A program made the position numbers and the translations under genes. A DNA stretch of 64,000 nucleotides from Rhodococcus sp. SBT000017 (GTDB lineage: Bacteria; Actinomycetota; Actinomycetes; Mycobacteriales; Mycobacteriaceae): positions 1,116,001 to 1,180,000 of the forward strand of contig NZ_REFU01000001.1 in NCBI RefSeq assembly GCF_003688915.1. Reading direction: 5' to 3'. Positions 1 to 9,075 of this stretch are shown here, piece by piece. The notes beneath the pieces were generated by a model. It was not told where the DNA came from. It did not search any database and saw only the letters and a program-made list of their open reading frames with translations. How positions within the stretch are numbered: the stretch's first letter is position 1; every line of letters begins with the position of its first letter.

Positions 1-199
1 CCATTACATCACGATGGACGCATGCACACCGAACACACCACACACACCTGGACCACCCACTCCACCCACGACACGAGCGAGGGACTCGTCGGATATCAGG
101 GCTGCAGGTGCGGCGCCCAACGCATCGTCACCGTTCCCATGCACACCTTCGCCCCGGTCGCCGAAGTTGCACACCGGGGCTGATCGGCTGCCGCAGCGC
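1..199. other. left-edge intergenic segment, no gene seen
   Basis: No credible coding region begins or ends here. The first 60 bases are rich in CA dinucleotides. Long open frames that run through this stretch are antisense shadows of the RNA methyltransferase gene. It lies downstream of that gene's stop codon. Confidence 0.5.
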
Positions 200-1471
200 T
201 CACCGACGAACGAAACGACCGATGCATTCGACGTGGCTGGTCGACGGAAAGGCGTCGAAGGCGCGCATGTCGTCGAGCTCGTATCCCGCAGCTCGATACA
301 GGCTCACATCCCGCGCGAACGAGGCCGGATCGCATCCGATGTGCACCACCGAACGTGGAGATCTGACGGCAAGGGCGTCGATCACGTCCCGTCCGGCTCC
401 CGCGCGAGGTGGATCGAGCACCGCTACCGACACCGGCTCGGCCAACGCATCGATCGAGCGCTCGACCCGACCCGGCACGAACGAGACCTGCGGCAGATCC
501 CGCAGCGCCGAACGGCCGTCCTCGGCTGCACGACGGGAGAATTCGACACTGGTGACTCGGCCGCTCGGACCCACCTGGTCGGCCAGGGCGGCGGCGAACA
601 CCCCGACACCGCCGTACAGATCCCACGCACCGTCACCCACTGTGGCGTCCGCCCAGTCCCCCACCACGTCGGTGTACACCTGCGGCGCGCCGCGGTGGGC
701 CTGCCAGAATCCGGTGGCGTCGAGGGTCCACGCCCTGTTCGAGACGTGTTCCGTCACCCGACCCGATCCGATCACGGCCTTCTCGGGCCGAGACCGAGAC
801 GACGCTGCCCGGCGCGCGGACGCCCCACGACGACCCGGCGATCGGCGTCCGGTGGCCGAGAGTTGCGCGGGCGCGATCTCCACCACGTGCCGCTCGCCTT
901 TCCCGTCCAGCACCACCTGCAGCTCGGCCCCCGGCCGCCATTGCTGATCCGAGAGCCCCTCGAACGCCGCGGAATCCATTTGAGGACAGGTCAGTTCGGT
1001 GACGATCGAGCTACTGCGATAGCGGTGATAGCCGGGCCGTCCGCTGGAATCGACGGCGAGTCGCACTCGGGTTCGCCACCCGGTGCCGTCGCCGGACCCC
1101 GGAAGTTCCTCCACGTGCACCTCACGCTCGATTCCGGCGACGCGGCGAAGTTGTTCGGCAACGACGAAGGACTTCAGTCGCCGCCCGGCATCGACACTGG
1201 CGTGGGAGTAATCGCAGCAGCCCGAGCCGCCGGGGCCGGAAATCGGACAGCGCGCGTCCACCCGGTCCGGAGACGCCCTCAGGATCTCGACGGCATCGGC
1301 GCGACAGAACGACCCGCCTCGGTCCTCGGTCACCTTGGCCACGACCCGTTCGCCCGGCAATCCGTGACGCACGAACACCACCCGGCCGTCGTGGCGGGCC
1401 ACGCAGAACCCGCCGTGCCCGGGCGCGCCGAGTTCGACCTCGAGTAGCAGCCCGAACCAGCTCTCGCTCAC
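200..1471 (-). CDS. TrmA/RlmD-family 23S rRNA or tRNA (uracil-5-) methyltransferase
   Basis: This 423-residue protein matches the class I SAM-dependent RNA methyltransferases of the TrmA/RumA family, which methylate C5 of uridine in rRNA or tRNA. An N-terminal TRAM-like region is followed by cysteines (CPISGPGGSGCC, about residues 75-86) placed like the iron-sulfur ligands of RlmD. The SAM-binding motif is DLYGGVGVFAA. The catalytic nucleophile is Cys380 in HIGCDPASFARD, and Glu415 in HVEC is the expected general base. An Arg/Ser-rich insert sits near the middle. The GTG start overlaps the stop of the upstream permease gene (GTGA), so translation is probably coupled. It corresponds to M. tuberculosis Rv2689c by order. 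The exact target uridine cannot be told from sequence. Confidence 0.9.
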   Translation of the reverse strand: MSESWFGLLLEVELGAPGHGGFCVARHDGRVVFVRHGLPGERVVAKVTEDRGGSFCRADAVEILRASPDRVDARCPISGPGGSGCCDYSHASVDAGRRLKSFVVAEQLRRVAGIEREVHVEELPGSGDGTGWRTRVRLAVDSSGRPGYHRYRSSSIVTELTCPQMDSAAFEGLSDQQWRPGAELQVVLDGKGERHVVEIAPAQLSATGRRSPGRRGASARRAASSRSRPEKAVIGSGRVTEHVSNRAWTLDATGFWQAHRGAPQVYTDVVGDWADATVGDGAWDLYGGVGVFAAALADQVGPSGRVTSVEFSRRAAEDGRSALRDLPQVSFVPGRVERSIDALAEPVSVAVLDPPRAGAGRDVIDALAVRSPRSVVHIGCDPASFARDVSLYRAAGYELDDMRAFDAFPSTSHVECIGRFVRR

Positions 1472-3465
1472 TTGCCCACCGGCGGCTCGTAGCCGCGACG
1501 CGACGCACCGGGTGCATTGCCGAGCACCTCACGCTTGGCCTTCTCGGAAGACCGAAGTTGCCACGGCACGCTGGTGACCATCACTCCCGGTTGGAACAGC
1601 AGTCGAGACTTCAGTCGCAACGCGCTCTGATTGTGCAGAACCTGCTCCCACCAGTGACCGACGACGTACTCGGGAATGAAGACCGTGACGACGTCACGAG
1701 GCGAGTCGCGGCGGACTCGCTTGACGTAGTCCAGGACCGGTTTGGTGACCTCTCGGTAGGGCGACTCGACGACCTTGAGCGGCACCGAAACGTCGCTGGC
1801 CTCCCACTGCCGAACCAGGGCGCGGGTATCGGCCTCGTCGACGTTGACCGTCACCGCTTCCAGAGTGTCCGGCCTGGTCGCCCTGGCGTAGGCCAAGGCG
1901 CGCAGGGTCGGCATGTGCAGCTTGGACACCAACACGATCGAGTGCGTGCGGCTGGGCAGGACTCCGTCCCATTCCTCGTTCTCGAGCTCGCGGGCCACGG
2001 TGTCGTAGTGCTTCCTGATCATTCGCATCAGCACGAAGATCGCCACCATGGCGACGATCGCAATCCAGGCACCGGCGGCGAATTTGGTGATCAACACGAT
2101 CACCAGCACCGTTCCGGTCATGGCGAGACCGACACCGTTGATCACGCGCGAGCGCTGCATGCGCCGCCGCTGCTCGGGATCGGTCTCGGTGGCCAGCAGC
2201 CGCGTCCAGTGCCGAACCATGCCGGTCTGGCTGAGGGTGAACGAGACGAACACGCCCACGATGTAGAGCTGAATGAGCTTGGTGACCTCCGCCCCGAACA
2301 CGACAACGAACGCGATTGCAGCTCCGGACAGGAAGAGGATGCCGTTGCTGAAAGCCAGACGGTCGCCGCGTGTGTGCAGCTGGCGGGGCAGGTAACGGTC
2401 CTGTGCCAGCACCGAACCGAGCACCGGGAAGCCGTTGAACGCGGTGTTGGCCGCGAGTACGAGAATCAGTGCCGTCACGGTGGTGATGAAGAAGAAGCCC
2501 GCGGGAAAACCACTGAAGACGGCCTCCGCCAGCTGCGCGATCAGCGTCTTCTGCTGGTACCCCTCCGGCGCTCCGACCAGCTGGATGTCAGGGTCAAGGG
2601 CGTACTTGATGCCGATCTTCTGCGCCAGCACGATGATGCCCATCAGCAGCGTGATCCCGATCGCGCCGAGCAGCAGCAGCGTGGTTGCAGCATTGCGCGA
2701 CTTCGGCTTCTCGAACGCAGGCACCCCGTTGCTGATGGCCTCGACTCCGGTCAATGCCGCGCAACCGGAGGAGAAGGCCCGCGCGATGAGGAATGCGAAC
2801 GCGATGCCGTACAGGTGCGAATCCTCGGCCTTCAGATCGAAGCCCGCCGACTCGGCATGGATGTCGTCGCCGAGAACGTAGACCCTGAACAGCCCCCACC
2901 CCAGCATCAGGACCATGCCGCCCATGAAGGCGTAGGTCGGGATGGCGAACGCGGCCCCGGACTCTCGAATGCCACGCAGATTGATCGACGTGATGAAGGC
3001 GATGGCCACCACGGCGAACAACACTTTGTGCTCGGCCACGAACGGGACCGCCGACCCGATGTTCGACGCGGCCGCCGAGATCGACACCGCGACGGTGAGC
3101 ACGTAGTCGACCAGCAACGCGCTACCGACCGTCAATCCGGCCGCGGGGCCGAGGTTGGTGGTGGCAACCTCGTAGTCTCCGCCGCCGGAGGGATAGGCGT
3201 GCACGTTCTGTCGATAGCTGGCCACCACCACCGCCATCACCACACAGACGGCGAGACCGATCCACGGGGTGAACGCGAGTGCTGAGATGCCCGCGACCGA
3301 GAGCACCAGAAAGATCTCTTCGGGTGCATACGCAACCGACGACATGGCGTCCGAGGCGAACACCGGCAACGCGATTCGCTTGGGAAGCAACGTATGACCG
3401 AGCTTGTCGCTGCGGAACGGCTTACCGAGCACTAGCCGCTTGGCGGCAGTCGAGACCTTGGACAC
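1468..3465 (-). CDS. APC-family amino acid permease with C-terminal cytoplasmic domain
   Basis: A 665-residue inner-membrane transporter of the APC superfamily. About twelve hydrophobic segments occupy the first 450 residues, beginning with the conserved stretch PVFASDAMSSVAYAPEE. A soluble tail of about 170 residues follows that looks like the UspA-like domain of actinobacterial paralogues. Substrate is unknown; cationic or neutral amino acids are possible. The frame stays open far upstream, but family alignment from memory puts the start at GTG 3465 (MSKVSTAAKR). A TACGCT box lies 7 nt upstream of that GTG, which would give a leaderless message. It is divergent from ceoB and overlaps the RNA methyltransferase gene by 4 nt, so the two form an operon. 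Equivalent to Rv2690c by order. Confidence 0.9.
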   Translation of the reverse strand: MSKVSTAAKRLVLGKPFRSDKLGHTLLPKRIALPVFASDAMSSVAYAPEEIFLVLSVAGISALAFTPWIGLAVCVVMAVVVASYRQNVHAYPSGGGDYEVATTNLGPAAGLTVGSALLVDYVLTVAVSISAAASNIGSAVPFVAEHKVLFAVVAIAFITSINLRGIRESGAAFAIPTYAFMGGMVLMLGWGLFRVYVLGDDIHAESAGFDLKAEDSHLYGIAFAFLIARAFSSGCAALTGVEAISNGVPAFEKPKSRNAATTLLLLGAIGITLLMGIIVLAQKIGIKYALDPDIQLVGAPEGYQQKTLIAQLAEAVFSGFPAGFFFITTVTALILVLAANTAFNGFPVLGSVLAQDRYLPRQLHTRGDRLAFSNGILFLSGAAIAFVVVFGAEVTKLIQLYIVGVFVSFTLSQTGMVRHWTRLLATETDPEQRRRMQRSRVINGVGLAMTGTVLVIVLITKFAAGAWIAIVAMVAIFVLMRMIRKHYDTVARELENEEWDGVLPSRTHSIVLVSKLHMPTLRALAYARATRPDTLEAVTVNVDEADTRALVRQWEASDVSVPLKVVESPYREVTKPVLDYVKRVRRDSPRDVVTVFIPEYVVGHWWEQVLHNQSALRLKSRLLFQPGVMVTSVPWQLRSSEKAKREVLGNAPGASRRGYEPPVGK

Positions 3466-3642
3466 GCTGAGAAGCGTAGGCCGTCCTCCTGTGGACGTCT
3501 CAACCACGCGCCTGAAACGGTGTCGGAGCGCACCCTCGGTCGATCCGGCGACGAATCCCCGATACGTTGGTGCACGCATGCCCATCGTGGCAGTGTCGAT
3601 CGGCAGTGTGGTCGGCAATCGAGATCGGGACGGAGCAGGGCG

Positions 3643-4308
3643 TTGTACGTAGTCGTGATGGGATGTGGCCGCGTCGGTGCATCGCTGGCCGGTGCACTCG
3701 AGCGCATCGGCCACGAGGTAGCGATCATCGACCGCGACCCGACAGCATTCCTGCGCCTCGATCCCGACTTCGGCGGACATCGCGTCGTCGGCATGGGTTT
3801 CGACCGAGATGTGTTGGTGAGCGCAGGAATCGAGAAGGCCGAGGCCTTCGCGGCCGTGTCGTCCGGCGACAACTCGAACATCATCTCCGCGCGCGTCGCG
3901 CGAGAGACGTTCGGTGTCGACAAAGTGGTCGCAAGGATCTACGACGCCAAGCGCGCCGCCGTCTACGAACGCCTCGGCATCCCGACGGTCGCCACCGTCC
4001 CCTGGGCCACCGATCGTTTTCTGCACAACCTGCTCCGCGACGACCCCACCACCAAGTGGCGCGATCCGTCGGGCAGCGTCGCCGTAGTCCTTCTCGACTT
4101 CCACGACGCCTGGATCGGCAAGAAGCTCTCCGTACTCGAAGATGCAACCAACTCGCGGGCCGCGTTCGTCATCCGATTCGGCGGCGGACTGCTACCGGAC
4201 AAGCGCACCGTGATCCAAGCCGGTGACGAGGTGTACGTCGCCGCGGTCTCGGGCACCGTCGCCGAAGCCATTGCGCTGGCGGGCAACCCGCCGCCCTCGG
4301 ACGATTGA
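3643..4308 (+). CDS. ceoB: TrkA-family potassium uptake protein, first subunit
   Basis: A 221-residue cytoplasmic TrkA regulator with an N-terminal Rossmann RCK_N domain (VVMGCGRVGASLAGAL near the N-terminus, then an acidic residue ending strand 2 at IIDRD) and a C-terminal RCK_C domain (about residues 135-215). Such proteins bind NAD(H) or adenine nucleotides and gate potassium transport. The start is assigned to TTG 3643, because GGAG lies 7 nt upstream and the Rossmann strand begins right after it; an upstream ATG at 3520 would add an unrelated arginine-rich leader. It is followed 49 nt later by a second TrkA gene, as in Rv2691/Rv2692. No TrkH/TrkG pore gene is next to it. Confidence 0.88.
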   Translation: MYVVVMGCGRVGASLAGALERIGHEVAIIDRDPTAFLRLDPDFGGHRVVGMGFDRDVLVSAGIEKAEAFAAVSSGDNSNIISARVARETFGVDKVVARIYDAKRAAVYERLGIPTVATVPWATDRFLHNLLRDDPTTKWRDPSGSVAVVLLDFHDAWIGKKLSVLEDATNSRAAFVIRFGGGLLPDKRTVIQAGDEVYVAAVSGTVAEAIALAGNPPPSDD

Positions 4309-4357
4309 TGCACGCGCGCACGTTCCCCACCTCCCCCATCGACCCGAACGGGAAGCC

Positions 4358-5017
4358 ATGAAAGTCGCCATCGCCGGAGCCGGCGCAGTCGGCAGATCCA
4401 TCGCACGCGAGTTGATTCGCAGTGAACACGATGTGATGCTCCTCGAACGCAAGCTCGACCACGTCGATCAGGCCGCCATCCCGGAAGCGGAATGGGTGCT
4501 GGCCGACGCGTGCGAGTTGAGTCTGCTCGAAGCCGCCCACCTCGAGAACTACGACGTGGTGATCGCTGCCACCGGCGACGACAAAGCCAACCTGGTGCTC
4601 AGCTTGCTGGCCAAGACCGAGTTCGGCGTGAATCGCGTGGTGGCCCGGGTCAACGATCCGCGCAACGAATGGCTGTTCGATGCCGCGTGGGGCGTCGATG
4701 TCGCAGTGTCGACCCCGCGCATGCTCGCGTCCCTGGTCGAGGAAGCCGTGTCGGTGGGCGACCTGGTTCACCTGATGACGTTCCGCAAGGGTCAGGCCAA
4801 CCTCGTCGAGATCACGCTTCCGGAGAACACACCCCTGGCGGGCAAGCCGGTACGCAAGCTCCAATTACCCAGGGACGCAGCGTTGGTGACGATTTTACGC
4901 GGCGGTCGAGTGATCGTTCCGCAGCACGACGATCCGCTCGAGGGCGGCGACGAGCTACTGTTCGTCGCGGCCAAAGAGGTGGAGAACGAATTACGCGCCG
5001 CTGTCGGCCTGATCTGA
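4358..5017 (+). CDS. ceoC: TrkA-family potassium uptake protein, second subunit
   Basis: A 219-residue TrkA protein with an N-terminal RCK_N Rossmann fold (MKVAIAGAGAVGRSIAREL) and an RCK_C domain from about residue 130 (TFRKGQANLVEI onward). It probably works with the preceding ceoB product as a hetero-oligomeric gating ring for a potassium transporter. The ATG at 4358 was chosen because the nucleotide-binding motif starts immediately. A weak GGGAAG ribosome-binding site precedes it. Its last 27 bases overlap the end of the convergent DUF3159 gene. Orthologous by order to Rv2692. Confidence 0.88.
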   Translation: MKVAIAGAGAVGRSIARELIRSEHDVMLLERKLDHVDQAAIPEAEWVLADACELSLLEAAHLENYDVVIAATGDDKANLVLSLLAKTEFGVNRVVARVNDPRNEWLFDAAWGVDVAVSTPRMLASLVEEAVSVGDLVHLMTFRKGQANLVEITLPENTPLAGKPVRKLQLPRDAALVTILRGGRVIVPQHDDPLEGGDELLFVAAKEVENELRAAVGLI

Positions 5018-5725
5018 CGGCAGCTGCTCCCGCGTGCGGTTCGCGCTCGACTCAGCGTCGAGCGCGCGATCGGCCGCACGCACGGCCCAGAGCGTGACCA
5101 ACAGTGCCACTCCCGTGAGCGGCCAGCCCATGCTGATGCGGGCAACGGCGAGCCAGCCCGTCTGGTCGGAGTCGTAGAGCTGCGACTGAACGATGTATCG
5201 GGCACCGAACACCGACGCCCAGGCGATCGTGGCCACGTCGTAGTAACGCACAGCCGACCGGTTGCCGCGCCACGACGCTCCCTTGCCGTTGAGGTACCCC
5301 CAGATGATGCCGACCAACGGCCAGCGCGCGAGCACCGACAGCACGAACGCCGCGCCGTAGGCGAGCGAGGTGTAGATGCCGAACAGGAAGTAGCCCTTGG
5401 CATCTCCCGTCCGGTATGCGATGAATGCGCAGATCCCGACCCCGAAGAATCCCGAGATGGCGGGCTGAATCGGGCTACGACGAACCAACCGCCACACCAA
5501 CACCGCAGCGGCGACTCCCAGAGCGGACCACAGAGCAACGGCGAGGTTGACGTAGCTGTTCACCGGAACGAAGACGACGACGGGCAAGGTCGAATAAATG
5601 AGCCCGCTCAACCCGCCGAGCTGTTCGAGGACGGTGGGAGCCACCTTCTCGGCGGTGGTCGACGCGTCGGGCGCGGGTTCCGGCGTCGTCGACGGGGGCG
5701 GCACGGAATCGTCGCTGTTGGTCAC
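4991..5725 (-). CDS. DUF3159 membrane protein
   Basis: A 244-residue integral membrane protein of the DUF3159 family. A proline/serine/threonine-rich cytosolic leader of about 40 residues is followed by roughly five hydrophobic segments, with a conserved RYYDVATIAWASVFGARY block near residue 160. No biochemical role is established. The start is placed at GTG 5725 (MTNSDDSVPP); the frame stays open upstream into the OB-fold gene. It is 28 bp downstream of that gene on the same strand and its 3' end overlaps ceoC convergently. Orthologous by order to Rv2693c. Confidence 0.82.
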   Translation of the reverse strand: MTNSDDSVPPPSTTPEPAPDASTTAEKVAPTVLEQLGGLSGLIYSTLPVVVFVPVNSYVNLAVALWSALGVAAAVLVWRLVRRSPIQPAISGFFGVGICAFIAYRTGDAKGYFLFGIYTSLAYGAAFVLSVLARWPLVGIIWGYLNGKGASWRGNRSAVRYYDVATIAWASVFGARYIVQSQLYDSDQTGWLAVARISMGWPLTGVALLVTLWAVRAADRALDAESSANRTREQLPSDQADSGA

Positions 5726-5753
5726 GACAACGAGAGTGCCATACCGGCGACGA

Positions 5754-6131
5754 TCAGCTGTCGTCGCGCAGTTCGTAGTAGGGGTTGTAGACGATCTTTC
5801 GTCCGTCGCGTTCGCCGACGCGTCCACGAACGAGCAAAGTCTTGCCTGGCTCGATTCCGGCGATCTTGCGTCGTCCGATCCAGAGCAGCGTCACCGTGTC
5901 GGTGCCGTCGAAGAACTCGGCCTCGATATTGGCGTTGGCCGCCTTCGAGCAGGCTTCGACGCTGCGCAACCGACCGAGCATCGTGACTTCCTCGCCTCGC
6001 GAGCAGTCGCACGCCCGCCGAGCCCCGGAGGCTTCGGAGGTTTCGGCCATCTCCTCGGCATCGAGTTGATCGATGTCCTCTGTCAACTTCCGCGTCAGAC
6101 GGCGAAAGTATCCTGCGGCAGCGGGTGCCAT
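5754..6131 (-). CDS. OB-fold nucleic-acid-binding protein
   Basis: A 125-residue soluble protein. The C-terminal 80 residues (VTMLGRLRSV through IVYNPYYEL) have the beta-strand pattern of an OB-fold tRNA/helicase-type domain; the first 45 residues are helical and acidic. The ATG at 6131 is supported by GGAG six nt upstream. It is probably the first gene of a two-gene unit with the DUF3159 membrane protein and resembles Rv2694c by position. A role in single-stranded nucleic acid binding is inference from the fold only. Confidence 0.78.
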   Translation of the reverse strand: MAPAAAGYFRRLTRKLTEDIDQLDAEEMAETSEASGARRACDCSRGEEVTMLGRLRSVEACSKAANANIEAEFFDGTDTVTLLWIGRRKIAGIEPGKTLLVRGRVGERDGRKIVYNPYYELRDDS

Positions 6132-6253
6132 TGTGCGCTCCAGCGGTGGGGGTCGTTCCCTCGTCAGGGTGGGTACTTCGCCACTGTAGACCCGAAGCGT
6201 CACGCTGACCAACCGTTGTCACGGCGGTGTCGGCAGGCGTGCACAATCGTGTC

Positions 6254-6976
6254 GTGCACAGCCGATTCGACACCCATACCGCAGTCGTTCTACCGGGGAC
6301 GGGGTCCGATGCTCGGTTCGCCGCCGACGCGTTCTCGGCAGCATTGGACAGTGTGGGATTGGCCACCGTCGCGGTCGAACCCGACCCGGCCGCCGTGGTC
6401 GAGAGCTACCTGTCCGCCCTCGACGACGCGGCCGATCGACACGGACGCATCGTGGTCGCGGGTATATCCCTCGGGGCAGCCGTCGCGGTTCGATGGGCTG
6501 GCGACCACCCATCGAACACCGCTGCTCTCGCACTGGCGCTGCCGGCGTGGACCGGAGACCCGGCCGGTTCCCCCGCGGCCCTGAGCGCGGAGTTCACCGC
6601 CCGATCCCTGCGCGAAGAGGGGCTCGACGCCGTCACCGCGGCAATGGCAGCGTCCAGCCCGCCGTGGCTCGCGCGGACTCTGCGGAGGTCCTGGGCGGCC
6701 CAGTGGCCCGCGCTTCCCGACGCGCTGGACGAGGCGGCTCGCTATCGCGGACTCGAACTCGACGAGCTCGTTCGGATAGAGCTGCCTGCCGTCGTCGTGG
6801 GCGCAGTGGACGACGCCGTCCATCCGATCGAGGTAGCTCGACAATGGGCGCGGGCGCTACCGAACTGCGAGCTGCGCACCGTGACCTTGGACGACATCGG
6901 AACCGATCCGGGATGCCTCGGCCGAGCGGCCGTCGACGGTCTCGACGGGTGGTCGGCTCAGCCGCCCAGCTGCTGA
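6254..6976 (+). CDS. alpha/beta-hydrolase fold protein
   Basis: A protein of about 240 residues with the nucleophile elbow GISLGA (Ser near residue 74), an early AVVLPGTGSD turn that would form the oxyanion region, and an acid/His tail (GAVDDAVHP). It looks like a small serine hydrolase of unknown substrate, equivalent by position to Rv2695. The start is uncertain: GTG codons at 6227, 6239 and 6254 are in frame. I chose 6254 because CACAAT lies exactly 6 nt upstream, resembling a leaderless promoter, and because the conserved core starts within ten residues. The 3' end overlaps the convergent DUF3710 gene by 19 bp. Confidence 0.75.
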   Translation: MHSRFDTHTAVVLPGTGSDARFAADAFSAALDSVGLATVAVEPDPAAVVESYLSALDDAADRHGRIVVAGISLGAAVAVRWAGDHPSNTAALALALPAWTGDPAGSPAALSAEFTARSLREEGLDAVTAAMAASSPPWLARTLRRSWAAQWPALPDALDEAARYRGLELDELVRIELPAVVVGAVDDAVHPIEVARQWARALPNCELRTVTLDDIGTDPGCLGRAAVDGLDGWSAQPPSC

Positions 6977-7800
6977 ATCGCCGATCCCGACGCGCCCCGA
7001 CGCGGAGCTCGGTCGCGCTCGGCTGCGGTCGGCTGCGGAGTCGACTCCTGTTGTGGCGCAACAGGTTCTGCCGTGGGCACCGCAGCCTGAGGCTGCGCAG
7101 CCTGTTGCGCTGCGCTCTGCTGAGCTGCCGCCTGCTGCTGTGCAGCTGCAGCAAGTTGCTCGGCCAGCACCTGAGGCAACACCACCGGCAGCGGTGTCCG
7201 GACGGGGTGCGGGTCGGTACCCCGATCCACCACGGTCTGCCGAAGAATCGTGTGCGCCAGCCGGACGAGGGGTTGGCCCTCGCCCACCGCACCCGACGGT
7301 CCCGCCAGCACGCAGCGGACCATCCAGCGATAGCCGTCGACTCCGATGAAGCGCAAGTCGGCGTTGGCCGTGACACCGAGCAGTTCGCGTCCCCACGGAC
7401 CCGTCTCGACCGTCGTCTCGGCCTTGTCGTTGCGCAGTGACGTCGCCAGATCGGTTGCCACCTCGCGCCATTGACCGGGTGATTTCGGCGCCGCGTAGGC
7501 AGCGATGGTGATGCGCCCGAACTGCGTGACGATGTGCACTGCCTGCGGGCTGCCTGCCTGCGACATCTCGACCTGGAGTTGACCGCCCTCCGGCAGCGGA
7601 ATCAGCACCGAACCGAGGTCGAGTCGCGTCTTGGCGATGGTCTCGCGATCGTCGTCGAGATCCTCGAGATCGTGGGGACCGTCGGCGGTCGTGTCCGCGG
7701 CCTCGACATCGTCGTCTTCGTCCTCGACGCTGTCGACGAATGGCTCCGCACCGGGCGCGGAGGCACTGCCGGCGTCGTTCTTCTTACGCCGTCCGAACAT
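6958..7800 (-). CDS. DUF3710 domain-containing protein
   Basis: A 280-residue cytosolic protein. A charged leader with an acidic run (VEDEDDDVEA) leads into the DUF3710 core (about residues 55-205, including LPEGGQLQVEM and GPWGRELLG). The tail (about 210-270) is low-complexity, rich in Gln and Ala. The family is restricted to actinobacteria and its function is unknown. The ATG start follows a purine-rich GAGAG stretch. It sits just downstream of dut on the same strand, matching Rv2696c/Rv2697c. Confidence 0.82.
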   Translation of the reverse strand: MFGRRKKNDAGSASAPGAEPFVDSVEDEDDDVEAADTTADGPHDLEDLDDDRETIAKTRLDLGSVLIPLPEGGQLQVEMSQAGSPQAVHIVTQFGRITIAAYAAPKSPGQWREVATDLATSLRNDKAETTVETGPWGRELLGVTANADLRFIGVDGYRWMVRCVLAGPSGAVGEGQPLVRLAHTILRQTVVDRGTDPHPVRTPLPVVLPQVLAEQLAAAAQQQAAAQQSAAQQAAQPQAAVPTAEPVAPQQESTPQPTAAERDRAPRRGASGSAIQQLGG

Positions 7801-7864
7801 GTTCAGCTCTCTTCTTCTCGGTTGCTTCCACTGTGCCTGCCACCGGCGAACGTCGTGGCGGAAC

Positions 7865-8395
7865 TCACTGCTTCAGACTCGCATGGCCACCGGTCGAACC
7901 GTGACCACCGGCCCCTCGAACGGTGTCGTCCAACTCGTCGACCTCGACGAACGTCACCAGTTCGACTCGCTGCACGATCAGTTGGGCAATGCGGTCGCCT
8001 CGCTCGAGCTCGATCGAAGTGTGCAGGTCGTGGTTGATCAGGCACACCTTGATCTCGCCGCGATACCCGGCATCGATCGTGCCCGGAGTGTTGACCACCG
8101 ACAGGCCCGACTTCGCCGCCAGTCCCGATCGCGGATGCACCAGCCCGACGGTTCCCAACGGTAGAGCGATCGCGATTCCGGTCCCCACCAGGACGCGTTC
8201 GCCCGGTGCGATCGTCACCGGGGCCGTGATTCGCAGATCCACGCCCGCATCACCCTCGTGCGCTCGTGTCGGCACCGGAAGCTCGGGATCGAGTCGGCGC
8301 AGCCGGACCTCGGACAACGGACCGGACGGCCGGCGCGGGGTGGGGGGTCGGTCGACGGACGGTTCGTTGCCGGACTCGGTGACTTCGTCGCTCAC
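7865..8395 (-). CDS. dut: deoxyuridine 5'-triphosphate nucleotidohydrolase (dUTPase)
   Basis: Trimeric dUTPase that hydrolyses dUTP to dUMP and pyrophosphate, preventing uracil incorporation into DNA. All five motifs are visible: AGVDLR (1), [12 protein letters not shown] (2), [13 protein letters not shown] (3), [10 protein letters not shown] (4) and the glycine-rich [12 protein letters not shown] (5). The 176-residue product carries a proline-rich N-terminal extension of about 25 residues compared with typical 150-residue enzymes. GTG 8395 is the chosen start; a TAGTCT box lies 8 nt upstream, so the 5' UTR may be nearly absent. The promoter region is shared with the divergent DUF3093 gene, whose start is only 58 bp away. 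Confidence 0.95.
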   Translation of the reverse strand: MSDEVTESGNEPSVDRPPTPRRPSGPLSEVRLRRLDPELPVPTRAHEGDAGVDLRITAPVTIAPGERVLVGTGIAIALPLGTVGLVHPRSGLAAKSGLSVVNTPGTIDAGYRGEIKVCLINHDLHTSIELERGDRIAQLIVQRVELVTFVEVDELDDTVRGAGGHGSTGGHASLKQ

Positions 8396-8453
8396 GTGGA
8401 ACGAGACTACGCTGGCCGGCTTCGGTCTCGGTGTGGCGACTACCCTGGGACTC

Positions 8454-9002
8454 GTGACTGCAGATCGACAGGCCGAACACGCATCGGAGTCCGGCGACTC
8501 CACTCCTCACACGGGTTCCACGGCACCCGCTGACTCGGTGCTCTACTCCGAGCGACTCTGGGTGCCGATCTGGTGGTGGGCAGCGGGCGCGGCCGTGGCG
8601 GTGTTGCTGGCTGCGGAGATCCACATGGGAGCGCCCGGCATTCGTGCCTGGCTGCCCTACGTGGTGTTGCTCCCGCTGATCGCGTGGGCGTTGTTCGCCT
8701 TCAGCAGGCTGCGCGTCGAGGTGGTCGCGGGTGCGGCCGGTGCCGAGTTACGCGTCGGGTCTGCTCATCTGCCACTCGATGTGGCGTCGAAGGCTGCCGT
8801 CGTTCCAGCGACAGCAAAAAGTGCGGCACTGGGAAGGCAGCTCGATCCGCTGGCCTTCGTGCAGCACCGCACCTGGGTGAAGCAAATGGTGATCGTGGTC
8901 CTCGACGACCCGAGCGATCCGACGCCCTACTGGCTGGTGAGCACCAAACGCCCCGAGGAGCTGTTGGCGGTCCTGACCGCGCACGGCGTCGAAGCGCGCT
9001 GA
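8454..9002 (+). CDS. DUF3093 membrane protein
   Basis: A 182-residue protein with a soluble leader of about 30 residues, two adjacent transmembrane segments ([19 protein letters not shown] and [19 protein letters not shown]) and a C-terminal cytosolic domain ending in [11 protein letters not shown], the DUF3093 layout (Rv2698-like). Function unknown. The start GTG 8454 is exactly 7 nt after a TACCCT box, which predicts a leaderless mRNA; longer in-frame extensions run antisense through dut and are rejected. It faces DUF4193 and is separated from it by a symmetric terminator. Confidence 0.85.
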   Translation: MTADRQAEHASESGDSTPHTGSTAPADSVLYSERLWVPIWWWAAGAAVAVLLAAEIHMGAPGIRAWLPYVVLLPLIAWALFAFSRLRVEVVAGAAGAELRVGSAHLPLDVASKAAVVPATAKSAALGRQLDPLAFVQHRTWVKQMVIVVLDDPSDPTPYWLVSTKRPEELLAVLTAHGVEAR

Positions 9003-9035
9003 CCTACCTCTCGACCTTTCGATCGGAACCGTCGA

Positions 9036-9066
9036 CACAGACCTGATCCGACCGATCAGGTCTGTG
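9036..9066. terminator. bidirectional terminator-like stem-loop
   Basis: A perfect 13-bp inverted repeat (arms 9036-9048 and 9054-9066, loop of 5) lies between the convergent DUF3093 and DUF4193 genes. It starts CACAGACCTGATC. There is no T-tract, as is common for actinobacterial terminators. Confidence 0.75.
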
Positions 9067-9075
9067 CGGAGATGG

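Noticed and set aside
14..1447. 477-codon open frame antisense to the RNA methyltransferase
   Set aside because: Rich in Pro/Arg/Thr and His, no motif, and fully opposite a clear enzyme gene.
1557..3285. 575-codon plus-strand open frame opposite the APC permease
   Set aside because: Composition rich in Asp, Arg, His and Gln reflects antisense reading of membrane-protein codons.
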